Part shown: positions 21,101 through 28,881 of the stretch, piece after piece | Layout: each line of letters opens with the position of its first letter | Numbering within the stretch: position 1 is the first letter of the stretch | Assembly: GCF_008974265.1 (NCBI RefSeq) | Contig: NZ_BKZW01000001.1 | Location: 2,294,001-2,358,000, forward strand | Direction: 5' to 3' | Source: Dictyobacter vulcani | GTDB lineage: Bacteria; Chloroflexota; Ktedonobacteria; Ktedonobacterales; Ktedonobacteraceae | DNA length: 64,000 bases | Position numbers and translations under genes: made by a program | The notes under the pieces: generated by a model | What the model was told of the DNA's origin: nothing | What the model saw: the letters and a program-made list of their open reading frames with translations, nothing else | The model's database searches: none

Positions 21101-22176
21101 GTGCTTCGCGGATGAGGATTGAGCTTTGTCTGCAGGAGATTCGTGGCGATCAGGCTTCTATCTCGAATTTGTTGGCCGCTCATGATTACGAAGTGGGTGA
21201 CAATTATTCTCGCTCTGCTCTGGTTGCACTCTGGCCATTACTTGATGCGTATGGGGTTGATGATAATGAGCGCCTTGAGGATGAGGTTTCGCTGCGTGAC
21301 CAGGAGTTGCAGGATCTTTTACAGCAGGAGCAGTCGCTGGCTCAGAAGTTAGCTGTTGCTGATGAGACTCTGGATCTGGAACTGGCGCGCTCGCAGATGG
21401 AGCAAGAGGAGCGTGCTTATCTGGTTAAGAAGCAAGGCCATCAGCTGTTGACTGAGGTTGAGCAACGGCTTCTGCGTAAGGTTCAGCCACGCACTCAGCA
21501 TTATATGCAGCAGATCTTGCCTCTGTTGACTGGTGGACGCTATCAGGATGTCCATGTAACGACTGAGCCTGATGATGCTTCTGTGAGCGGTGGCTCTTTC
21601 CAGATTGAAGTCTGGGATAGTGCGGCTGGTGAGTATGTGCCTACTTCGGTTCTTTCGGGTGGCGCGGCTGATCTGCTCTCGCTCTCATTGCGATTGGCTT
21701 TTGCGATTGCGACCTTACCTGCTGATTTAAATATTGCTCCCGGCTTTGTGCTCCTGGATGAGCCACTTAGCTCTTTCGATCGTGGACGCGCTCAGGCTCT
21801 GGTTGATGTTGTTACTGGCGATATTCTCAGTCAGCATTTTGAACAGATTATTCTCCTCTCCCATAGTAACGCTTTTGATCCTGCGATGTTTCCTTATCAT
21901 CTGTATATGGACAATGGCTTGATGGTTGAAAGCAATTTGCCTATTGTTCCTTTGGAGACTGTCTCTCCAGTGTTTTCTTCTGGATCTGAAGAGATGGTGG
22001 ACTCTGAAGAGACACCCGATGCTGAGGCGTTAGAAGCCTCTGAGGAGAAGCATGAGGCTACAGAGGTTCCTGTGACCCCTGAGCCTGATGACTTTGATGA
22101 AGAGGCTTTTGATGAGGATGATGATGGGGCAACGGTTGCTGTGGCTGCTATTAAACTACCGCCACAAACAAAATAA
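18196..22176 (+). CDS. YhaN/SbcC/Rad50-like ATPase with central membrane hairpin
   Basis: ABC/SMC-type ATPase, 1326 aa. Walker A is QGPNEAGKSA (31-40). The signature is VLSGGAADLLSLSLRLAFA and Walker B is FVLLDEPLSSFD near 1188. Between them lie two very long coiled coils rich in Gln/Glu. In place of the Rad50 zinc hook (no CXXC anywhere) there is a pair of hydrophobic segments, about 521-543 and 548-570, that read as a membrane hairpin. This matches Bacillus YhaN rather than SbcC. An acidic Ser/Glu/Asp-rich tail of about 60 residues follows the ATPase. With the upstream phosphoesterase it should form a membrane-tethered nuclease complex acting on DNA ends. Confidence 0.85.
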   Translation: MIILKHLTIERFRLLRSMNLHFPQRGSILIQGPNEAGKSALIESIYFALYGEPLASRRGQRSLDDLILYGSTSAVVTLTISVGATELTIARTIERGRGQSVSLLIHSLGSPDEELVTDLDEANARIIRELGNLDGETLRDSGLIEQKGLTRLESISGSAREKTVRNLLGLDTLAALSEQFQVLPEDEERLNLCSERFSLAEVQARIPQIRSQLSQLDTALDTVQVHTYLADIEQQERDIKDLEQALDQVDAQRLELKSRQGRVSQLKKADATLSEIISSYEDIADARRELPVLEQRIADLESREREELPKAEQRVSDLAELTRSFGTLQRMSNDLLTAVDSIKDLEQDLKAHTEAQQDLRALDEQMSQVRSRLADTQRRWQELDEHRRSQRPQLEERLQRLQYLSDRLTHLGQLEESYTRRVSGQSQAEENAQQLQKVIQDIHDAEQEHELIEQEEKQLKQQADASEQAWRQLNIRRQVEEWHRLKGLAQGLAQAEQNVYQAQQQQGDATRLAMDARATTIKFIVLLASCIVAAIVFLIVALSLFASNVPLALVVLLVALLAGAPAYFFFQKYRQSRVHASALKLQEHEASSRVSTMVTAREAALRMAGNEDALRTTENEIRSLGGSVPPSIEEAQLFLDRTRDQGDLNDAQQKMQARLDEVKAAHDRTKTMLDRVTALRQEQASLEALRTQEQWDNIEEHLQNEQVSVEHMHQEITLLAAQEGLPMPSINARVQRSPVPPSQPSFLSGALEPVMPGEDTAGVPELEILVDSTIKATEHEIVSLDGKLDMLNDLANQSKSHQDSLANLAERKQSLEERNSRYYQHDPAQQIEQAREQQMALRSALQSLQDSLRQRVKPLGVAFGQSAVGSAEVSARKVLEELHITLGNKIMLQERHEHYTELLHERQESLSEHYKQLAKFSNTLGSWIVPLNPFAEALVALRSRCQKELHEANEEGILRELESLQNQERASRMRIELCLQEIRGDQASISNLLAAHDYEVGDNYSRSALVALWPLLDAYGVDDNERLEDEVSLRDQELQDLLQQEQSLAQKLAVADETLDLELARSQMEQEERAYLVKKQGHQLLTEVEQRLLRKVQPRTQHYMQQILPLLTGGRYQDVHVTTEPDDASVSGGSFQIEVWDSAAGEYVPTSVLSGGAADLLSLSLRLAFAIATLPADLNIAPGFVLLDEPLSSFDRGRAQALVDVVTGDILSQHFEQIILLSHSNAFDPAMFPYHLYMDNGLMVESNLPIVPLETVSPVFSSGSEEMVDSEETPDAEALEASEEKHEATEVPVTPEPDDFDEEAFDEDDDGATVAVAAIKLPPQTK

Positions 22177-22216
22177 TCTCTTTGACTATCTCTTGTCATT
22201 TTAGCTGGTTTTGGTT

Positions 22217-22250
22217 GCCCTCCTACAACTTTGTAGGAGGGCTTTTTTTT
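22217..22250 (+). terminator. Rho-independent terminator of the YhaO/YhaN-like operon
   Basis: A perfect 12-bp stem (22217-22228 with 22231-22242) followed by eight T. The T-run reaches the murJ stop codon on the other strand, so the two genes converge with almost no spacer. Confidence 0.9.
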
Positions 22251-24468
22251 AGAGGATCCAGGATAGTTTGAAGCGATCGAGGAGACGTCGAATCGGTCCC
22301 ATCTCTTCTATACCAAAGAGTTTTGCCAGGCGTAGATAGATGATCGATCCAATCATCAGTTCGATGCTCAATTTAAGGACGGCTATGCCGATCTCGGGGA
22401 TACCGGTGAACATAAAGCGGTTGGTGTCTGTGGTGTTCAGACTGAGATCAAGCAGCCATCGCGTGATGAAGACTGCAATACTCATACCTGAAGATGCAGC
22501 CAGGACCCGTAAAGCAAAGACTCCCAGGGATTTTTCGATGAGTCCTCTTACCCGCTTGCTGAGCAGGAGGAAGAGGGCAATGGCTTCTAGTATGCTGGCG
22601 ATGGTGGTCGATAAGGCCAGTGAACTCATACCCCATAAGACTCCTCCAAATGCGGTAAATGGCGTAATCAGGAGGATGCTCAGGACGATCTTGAGGATGA
22701 ATTGCGCGACGCTGATGATGACTGGCGTTTTGCTGTCCCTCATGGCATAAAATGATCGCGTGAGAATCTCGATGGTGGCAAAGGCTGGTAGGCCGATGGC
22801 GAACATGTTGAGGGCCAGCACTGTGGCGTTGGCTTTCTCCAGGGTGAAATGCCCAGCTTTGTCTGTGATGTAGCTTCCATGTGCTAATAATGCCTGTACG
22901 ATAGGCAACCCCAGCAGTATTAAGCCCAGACATGATGGTATTGATAGAAAGAGGATGCCGCGTAGCGTTTCCTGGATCAAGCCTCGGACTTTGTCCATTT
23001 TTCCTCGGGTGACGTATTCGGCCAGGGTTGGGAAGGTGGCGGTGGCCAGGGCCATACCGAAGACTCCTAATGGGAGTTGCATGAGCTGCATTGCCTGGAT
23101 GGATTCGGTTTTCAGCCCGTTGATCAGATCACTATCCGTGGTGACCAGTCCCAGTCTGCCAATCAGGATACTGTCTACAAACACCGATGAAGAGAGCATG
23201 GCGGCGTTGAAGATGCGCGGGAGCATCTGGCGACCTATCTGCATGACGGCTGGATGCCGCCAGTTGATTGAGGGGCGGTAGTGCATTCCTACTCTGGCTA
23301 ATCCTGGTATTTGGATGCCTACCTGAATGAGTGCTCCCAGGATGATGCCTGCGCTGGCTGCGTAAACGGCAAATTGAGGATCTCCATGGCCAGTGGCTTT
23401 GAGGATCACGCCTGGCATGAGTCCGATGATCGATCCTGCGTTGTAGAGAACAGTGCCGATAGCAGGTAGGAAAAAATTTTGGCGCGCATTGAGTACTGCG
23501 TTGGTGATTGAGCCTGCTCCCAGGATGATGGATTGTAAGAGCATGATACGTACCAGCGTGACGATGATCGGGATGGTTGCGGCTCTTTCAGGTGTTGTCG
23601 GTGGATTATAGAGTGGAACAATTTTGTCGGCAAAAATTGCCGCTATAAGTGCGATGACGACCATGATGATGGTGGCCAGGGTCAGGGATGCGTTGGCGAC
23701 ATGCCAGGCTGTTTTTTCGTCTTTTTCTTTGCTCATGTAGCGGGTGAAGACGGGAATAAAGGCTGAACTGAGTGCTCCCCCTGCTACGATGTTGAAGATG
23801 GTGTCCGGGATGGTAAAGGCCTGGTAGAAGGCATCTGAGAAGATGGTGGCTCCTAATATATAGGCGGTGAGACTGGTTTTTACCAGACCCAGTACCCGGC
23901 TGGCGATGAATGATCCGCTCAAGATAAATGTGGCCTGACCGACGCGGATCTTTCGCATGACCCCTGTGTCTGGCTTGATGGCGCTGTCGCTCTCTTCCTC
24001 AAGGGCTACGAGCGGGGTGACTTCTTCAGCCGGCATCAGTGAGTACAATGGTGTGGTTGTACGGGTAATTTTGGGTTTCTTGAAGGTCTGGGTGATTTCT
24101 TGCTTGCCTTGTAACTGTTGGCGAATCTGTTGGTAGCGCTGTTGCTGGAGTTTTTCCAGCCGCAATTGTGGCATTGGCAACGAAGGTTGCGGCACATCCG
24201 AATACTGATATTCCATTCCTTGCCCATAACCTAAAGAGGTTCCCATGTCTTGAATGGATTTATTATAGTTGGGTGGCATGGTGATCTGGCTTGCTGGCGA
24301 TAGCTCTTCAGGTTCAATGGGTGGTGTGGGCGGTGTGGTTTGGGTCTGCGGTTCTTCGGGATGTGGACGCGTTGTATTTTTGCCTTGCGATTGCGACCAG
24401 CTCATGCTTTCTTCCTGACTGGTGTCTCCATTGGCAGGCAATGAAGCTGGCTGTCGTTCGTTTTCCAT
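22249..24468 (-). CDS. murJ: Lipid II flippase MurJ/MviN
   Basis: Integral membrane protein of the MOP exporter superfamily that moves lipid II across the membrane for peptidoglycan synthesis. The MviN core begins near residue 175 (ATFILSGSFIASRVLGLVK) and has about 14 hydrophobic segments. Conserved pieces include AFTIPDTIFNIVAGGALSSAFIPVF, the TM2 signature region, and PLGVFGMALATATFPTLAE. At 739 aa it is some 200 longer than usual because of a soluble N-terminus rich in Pro, Gln and Thr (about 1-170), without a recognised domain; such tails occur on some actinobacterial MurJ proteins. No other envelope gene is adjacent. Confidence 0.92.
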   Translation of the reverse strand: MENERQPASLPANGDTSQEESMSWSQSQGKNTTRPHPEEPQTQTTPPTPPIEPEELSPASQITMPPNYNKSIQDMGTSLGYGQGMEYQYSDVPQPSLPMPQLRLEKLQQQRYQQIRQQLQGKQEITQTFKKPKITRTTTPLYSLMPAEEVTPLVALEEESDSAIKPDTGVMRKIRVGQATFILSGSFIASRVLGLVKTSLTAYILGATIFSDAFYQAFTIPDTIFNIVAGGALSSAFIPVFTRYMSKEKDEKTAWHVANASLTLATIIMVVIALIAAIFADKIVPLYNPPTTPERAATIPIIVTLVRIMLLQSIILGAGSITNAVLNARQNFFLPAIGTVLYNAGSIIGLMPGVILKATGHGDPQFAVYAASAGIILGALIQVGIQIPGLARVGMHYRPSINWRHPAVMQIGRQMLPRIFNAAMLSSSVFVDSILIGRLGLVTTDSDLINGLKTESIQAMQLMQLPLGVFGMALATATFPTLAEYVTRGKMDKVRGLIQETLRGILFLSIPSCLGLILLGLPIVQALLAHGSYITDKAGHFTLEKANATVLALNMFAIGLPAFATIEILTRSFYAMRDSKTPVIISVAQFILKIVLSILLITPFTAFGGVLWGMSSLALSTTIASILEAIALFLLLSKRVRGLIEKSLGVFALRVLAASSGMSIAVFITRWLLDLSLNTTDTNRFMFTGIPEIGIAVLKLSIELMIGSIIYLRLAKLFGIEEMGPIRRLLDRFKLSWIL

Positions 24469-24662
24469 TTATTCTTCTGCTTCTATGTCTTTAGCAATAC
24501 ATGGAAAGCTCTAGACGCTATAAAACGAAATATTGTAAGTTTACGGTCTATTTCAGAGAAATGCCCGTTGGCAAGCATAGCATATCTATGAGCTTTCTGC
24601 TAGCATATTTTTGTTCTATAGCCCTATCGGGCATCTGGAAGCATTTGACCCCTGGTGGGCCT

Positions 24663-25148
24663 CTAGAAGTTAGAATGGATTGAACGCCATGCCCCGGGCT
24701 TGTCGGTCGCTACCGCAGGCATCCAGCCTGGTTCTCCAAATAAGTGTGTGCCATCCCAATTTTCGTTCTTACGGTAGTAACAATAGCGGATTTGCCAGTG
24801 CTGGCCTACTCTCTTTTTTTCATAACAGGCGGTCTCTACACCCAGTCGAAAGGCAAGTAATTGAGCATAGTATGGCTGTAAATTGTATTCGATTGTGTCG
24901 GTGTCTAGTTCATGTTCTGTAAAGGACATCTGAATATCAAAACTATATTCGTAATCTTTGACTTCTGGATCGCGGTCTTCTTCTGCTGCTTTACGAATGA
25001 GGACTAACATACCAAGCATGTCAAATTGACAATAGGGCTCTTCGGCAAAAGAATCAAGGGTAAATGGGGGTAGCGATAAGAGGTCGCGTATCTCCGTAGC
25101 CAGTTGCTGTAGCGATTTGCCTGTCTTGATACAGATTTGAGATGACAT
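24663..25148 (-). CDS. Conserved-looking hypothetical protein, 161 aa
   Basis: I do not recognise this family. The start is well supported by AAGGAGGGGTC seven bases before the ATG. The product is acidic and soluble, with no signal peptide or membrane segment. Aromatic residues cluster near the end (QIRYCYYRKNENWDGTHLFG). It lies downstream of no obvious operon partner: murJ is on the same strand, 195 bases further on. The base composition resembles its neighbours, so it is probably a native gene of unknown function. Confidence 0.65.
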   Translation of the reverse strand: MSSQICIKTGKSLQQLATEIRDLLSLPPFTLDSFAEEPYCQFDMLGMLVLIRKAAEEDRDPEVKDYEYSFDIQMSFTEHELDTDTIEYNLQPYYAQLLAFRLGVETACYEKKRVGQHWQIRYCYYRKNENWDGTHLFGEPGWMPAVATDKPGAWRSIHSNF

Positions 25149-25533
25149 ATAGACCCCTCCTTGCGGGTACGGGAGGTTTGTGTAAAAATCTAGTCTTCAT
25201 CTTACCTGTGTAGAGTTAGCCTGTTCTGAGTGATTTAGATGTGATCATAGCCATATGGTATTGCAACTATAGAGTGATTATTGTGTTTCGACTTTGGTTA
25301 TATTTCCTTTCCTCTTGCATGCACGTTTTTTGCTTGATATACTGGTAGTACAACTATGTGTTAGTGTGTGTCTGATGTTACTCTCATTAGCAACATATGA
25401 AGCCTTTTTTTGCGTGCTGTTATCATTATATTTGCGCTGTCTATTTTTCAGGCGTCTATCTATACACTTTGTTTTTCCTACACCATTTTTATAAGGCTTT
25501 TATTGCCTTTGACTGGCTGCGCTGCTTATCTAA
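25149..25533. other. Intergenic region, AT-rich
   Basis: No credible gene or hairpin. It separates the divergent hypothetical gene and the SprT-like gene and should hold promoters for both. Confidence 0.3.
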
Positions 25534-25563
25534 TTGTGTGATTATAGAGTAAATACGCCTCTC

Positions 25564-26268
25564 ATGGCTACAACGCGTCGATCTTCTCGTTCTCGTGCGG
25601 CTTTTCCTGCACCTCCTCCTATTCAGGATGGACCTGTTATTCATGGCGATCAGCCTGTACTTGAGCATTGGCTGCTGCATTACTGGTCTAAGTTGGGCCT
25701 TCCTGATCTTGAGTTACCATTACTGGCTCTTACTCAGGATCGCCAGGAGTATAAGTATTGGACGGGGAAGCGGCTCAATACAATGGCTCTGGGTTGTTAT
25801 TGCTATATTCCGGCTTCGGCAACGATGTCGCGGGGCGCTTCACCTGCACCTGATGCTCTGCGTCATCGCCATCTTATTTTTATTGATCCTGCTATGCAGT
25901 CTAAATCGATAGAGGTAACCGTTGCGCATGAGTTGATACATCTTTCGGACCGTGTTCAGGGGACGCCTCGCCGCCATCGGCATCATGGGTATGATTCTAT
26001 TGCGGCTGATGAGGCGGCGATTACTGGCTATGCGGTGGAGGATTTACGCGTTTTGTTGCGTGAGGAGAGTGTTCGGCGTGAGTCTTTTCGGCGTCAACGC
26101 CGTCCTATTCGTTATGTCTATCAGTGTCCGGGCTGCGGTAAAGAATATCCTCGTACGCGGCGCTATTCTCAGGCGGTCTCGTGCAGTAGTTGCGATAAGG
26201 TCTATAATCCACGTTTTAGTTTGTTGCTGACTTCTACGACTGGCGATGGTTCCACTCATAAGGCTTGA
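25564..26268 (+). CDS. SprT-like zinc metalloprotein
   Basis: Contains the zinc-protease motif AHELIHLSD (HExxH) near residue 122, with a His-rich stretch RRHRHHGYDS after it, and a C-terminal zinc ribbon with CPGCGKEYPRTRRY and CSSCDKVYNPRF. This is the arrangement of the SprT-like/Spartan group, which in eukaryotes cleaves DNA-protein crosslinks; the bacterial role is not established. The N-terminus is Arg/Ser-rich and disordered. The start is uncertain: ATG at 25564 or TTG at 25534, neither with a strong binding site. Its 3' end overlaps the convergent PadR gene by 35 bases. Confidence 0.75.
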   Translation: MATTRRSSRSRAAFPAPPPIQDGPVIHGDQPVLEHWLLHYWSKLGLPDLELPLLALTQDRQEYKYWTGKRLNTMALGCYCYIPASATMSRGASPAPDALRHRHLIFIDPAMQSKSIEVTVAHELIHLSDRVQGTPRRHRHHGYDSIAADEAAITGYAVEDLRVLLREESVRRESFRRQRRPIRYVYQCPGCGKEYPRTRRYSQAVSCSSCDKVYNPRFSLLLTSTTGDGSTHKA

Positions 26269-26851
26269 TGGGTGGCATCTGTTCCTCTGCTGGTGGTTGA
26301 CCTAACGGCATCTGTTGTGTCTCGGTTTGTAATTCATGCAACCATTCAAGGAGTGCGCGGGTCTGGTGGATGCGACTACTTAAAACTACTTTATCAAAGA
26401 ATTGGGCGTCCGCACTGTGGATGCCGGGATTCTCCTGCTTGCTTTTCAGGTGTTGTAGAAATTGTTGGCAGGCATCAATCTGTTGCTCTAAAAGTGAATG
26501 TATCTGTGCAGGTTGTAAGTTTTGTACAAAGTAGAGTTTGATCAGGAAAAGGATACGGATATCTCTGGGTTTCTCGACTGGTTTGCCGACCCATTGTAAA
26601 AAGGTCTCATGGCCTTGCTCGGTCAGCTGAAAAATTTTACGTGGCGGCCGGGCTCCCTGCGCTTCGATTTTTGCCTCAATATAGTGGAGCCGTTCTAATT
26701 TCTTTAAAAAAGCATACATCTGGCTCATTTCAAGATGTATAATCTGGCCTAATGTTCCTCCTTCGATCAATTGAAACATCTCGTAACCATGCATGGCGTG
26801 CGTATTCAAAAGCCCGAGGATGACATATTCTGCTGGTTCGCTGATTTGCAT
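26234..26851 (-). CDS. PadR family transcriptional regulator
   Basis: Winged-helix regulator. N-terminal PadR domain: EYVILGLLNTHAMHGYEM, EMSQMYAFLKKLERLHYIE, then the wing ARPPRKIFQLTEQGHETFLQW. The C-terminal part (from about residue 95) is a helical dimerisation domain of the Vir_act_alpha_C type, giving a PadR subfamily 2 protein. The tail is Pro/Gln-rich. The ATG at 26851 is chosen because GGGAAAGGGTCT lies just before it; a longer reading to 26890 adds 13 residues. PadR proteins usually repress neighbouring or own genes, but no transporter or decarboxylase target is next to it. Confidence 0.85.
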   Translation of the reverse strand: MQISEPAEYVILGLLNTHAMHGYEMFQLIEGGTLGQIIHLEMSQMYAFLKKLERLHYIEAKIEAQGARPPRKIFQLTEQGHETFLQWVGKPVEKPRDIRILFLIKLYFVQNLQPAQIHSLLEQQIDACQQFLQHLKSKQENPGIHSADAQFFDKVVLSSRIHQTRALLEWLHELQTETQQMPLGQPPAEEQMPPIKPYEWNHRQS

Positions 26852-27279
26852 AGACCCTTTCCCTGTTTTGATCTTGTAAAACATCATCATTATAGAATAA
26901 CTAATCCCACCCGGGCAATCATCACCTGAAAAACATGAGTAACTCGTGTGAAGTCAGGAAATATATTTGATTATTCTACAGTTTATGAATGTAGAATGAG
27001 TGTGTTGTAGATGGGGACCATGGATACCTATTTGCTTGCTACTTTGCTCCCATTTTTGTAAGAGTGTATCTGAAGCTCGCTTCTATGGAGCATTTTATCG
27101 CCAGGCTTTCGCGCCTGCGGCGCTCAAAAATTTTTATGCTGTGGTGGAAAATACGGCGCCTCGCGCCGTATTTTCCACCACAGCATAAAAGAAGGATGGG
27201 CACTTCAGTGCCCGAGTACGGCTGAATGAGATGCTCCCGATCAGTGTGAATCAAACATTAACTAAAGAGAGGCTTTGGT
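26852..27279. other. Intergenic region with a large palindrome
   Basis: No credible gene. It holds the 27132-27190 palindrome, preceded by short GC-rich inverted sequence (GCGCCTGCGGCGC) at about 27112-27124. The end carries AAAGAGAGG as a ribosome binding site for the next gene. Confidence 0.4.
27132..27190. repeat. Perfect 28-bp inverted repeat with 3-nt loop
   Basis: Arms 27132-27159 and 27163-27190 are exact complements, loop CTC. The outer end is TTTTATGCTGTGG and the inner end CGGCGC. As RNA or cruciform it would be very stable. It could end transcription in either direction, since the plus strand has A at one end and T at the other, or it could be a mobile repetitive palindrome. Confidence 0.85.
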
Positions 27280-28674
27280 ATGAGTACCTATCCTCATGAA
27301 CAATTATTGCATATATTAAGCACTCTGCTGATTGAACTTCATACATTGCATCTGTTAGTCCGACCTGAAGAGCAGTCAGGGACACTCGATCTTGATGCTG
27401 TGCGTGCGGGTATTTCTGATGTAGAGTTGCTGGCCTATGAGGCCCTGGCGATCGCTCGTACTGCTCTTGAGGAGATTCCTATCCCGGAGTTGGATGGTGT
27501 GGCACTGCCTGAGGCTCTTTCTCGCGCGGTTGAGGAGACGGCTGAACAGTTGCATCTGGCGAGCCGCATTTCTTTTTCTGGTGAGGATGAGCAGCGCGCT
27601 CCGGATCGTGCTTTGTCTGCTGAGTCTGAACGGCTGCTCTATTTGTTGACGCGCGAAGTTCTGTATCAGGTGAGTCGGCATCGGGATGCTCACCGTGTAC
27701 GGTTCACTTTTAACTATCGACAGGATGATGTCCACTTGAGTCTGGAGGATGATGGATTGCCGGAGGGCGGTTCTGAACAGGATCCCGATGAGGCTCCTGC
27801 TCCTCCTTTTGATTTTGTGCCTGTGGCTGCTGATATGACTTTGACTCCTGTGATGAGGGATCTGCGTTCTCGGCTCGAACGTCTGGGTGGCTCACTAGTG
27901 ATTACTGTGTTGCAGGAACGCGGTGTACGGGTACAGGTGGTTCTTCCTTATCATTTGCCTTCACAGGCTTCTGAGGACTCTCCTATCACCCCTGTCGCGC
28001 TTTCGACTGGTGATGGCACCGCGACGCATGACAGGGTGACGATTTTGCTTGTGGATGCGCTGGCTGTGACACGGGCTGGTTTGCATCGTTTGCTGGAGGT
28101 TTATCCTGGCTTATCGGTGATTGGGGAGGCTGTCGATGGTGTACAGGCGGTAAGTGAGACGCTTGAACTGGGTCCCCAGGTTGTTTTGATGGATACGCAA
28201 TTGCCCAATGGACAAAGTCTGGAGGCTTTGCGGCAGATCAAGCAGTTGAATCTGAATACCCGGGTGCTGTTGCTGGCGACTCAGGATCATGAGGAGTATT
28301 TGTATGAGACGTTGCGGGCGGGTGCGGATGGTTATGTGCTGAAGGATATTGCTCCTGATGATCTGGCTCAGGCTGTGCGGATGGTGGCCCGGGGTGAGGT
28401 GCTGGTTCAGCCACAGTTAGCTGGTCGTTTGCTGTCACGTTTTGGCCGCCAGGGACGCGGTAATGCCCCTTATGAGACGCTGACTGCTCGTGAGTTGGAG
28501 GTACTACGCCTGCTGGTCCGTGGTCTGCGTAATAAAGAGATCGCAGCTCGTCTGTCTGTCAGCGAACGGACGGTAAACTTCCATCTGGCCAATATCTATC
28601 AAAAACTGGGCGTCTCTGGCCGTACCGAGGCCTTAAGTAAGGCTCTGGAACAGGGATTGATCAGTACATCGTGA
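27280..28674 (+). CDS. Fused ATPase-like / response regulator / LuxR-type HTH protein
   Basis: Three parts are visible. Residues 1 to about 225 resemble the dimerisation and ATP-binding end of a NarL-type histidine kinase, with a degenerate LSLEDDGLPEGG in place of the G1 motif and no clear phospho-accepting His. A receiver domain follows from about 250 (RVTILLVDALAVTRAGLHRLL), with the phospho-Asp in QVVLMDTQLPNG and Lys in GYVLKDIAPDDL; the acidic pair is reduced to one Asp. A LuxR/NarL HTH closes the protein (TARELEVLRLLVRGLRNKEI, SVSERTVNFHLANIYQKLG). It is likely a DNA-binding regulator that carries its own sensor-like module. The target is unknown. It lies next to PadR in divergent orientation. 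Confidence 0.8.
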   Translation: MSTYPHEQLLHILSTLLIELHTLHLLVRPEEQSGTLDLDAVRAGISDVELLAYEALAIARTALEEIPIPELDGVALPEALSRAVEETAEQLHLASRISFSGEDEQRAPDRALSAESERLLYLLTREVLYQVSRHRDAHRVRFTFNYRQDDVHLSLEDDGLPEGGSEQDPDEAPAPPFDFVPVAADMTLTPVMRDLRSRLERLGGSLVITVLQERGVRVQVVLPYHLPSQASEDSPITPVALSTGDGTATHDRVTILLVDALAVTRAGLHRLLEVYPGLSVIGEAVDGVQAVSETLELGPQVVLMDTQLPNGQSLEALRQIKQLNLNTRVLLLATQDHEEYLYETLRAGADGYVLKDIAPDDLAQAVRMVARGEVLVQPQLAGRLLSRFGRQGRGNAPYETLTARELEVLRLLVRGLRNKEIAARLSVSERTVNFHLANIYQKLGVSGRTEALSKALEQGLISTS

Positions 28675-28702
28675 AATGTCTTTGGGATTTATAATGGGAA
28701 AG

Positions 28703-28796
28703 CGGGGATGCAAGGGGCGGCGAGCCCCTTGACTGGGGGATCGGGGGCTGTGCCCCCGGCACATTCCCCCCCCCATCCCGCCCGCGTAGCGGGCGC
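28703..28796. repeat. GC-rich intergenic repeat element, copy A
   Basis: A series of G/C hairpins: AGGGGCGGCGAGCCCCT, then GGGGGCTGTGCCCCC, then CCCGCGTAGCGGG. The same order occurs at 30730-30815 and, inverted, within 62640-62995. It sits directly after the LuxR-type regulator gene and may also stop transcription. Confidence 0.7.
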
Positions 28797-28881
28797 ACAA
28801 CTCATCAAACGAAGATGGACAAAGTACTAGAATGCTGGAGCTACCATACTTTTTTTACTTAATATGATTTGATTGTCTGAT

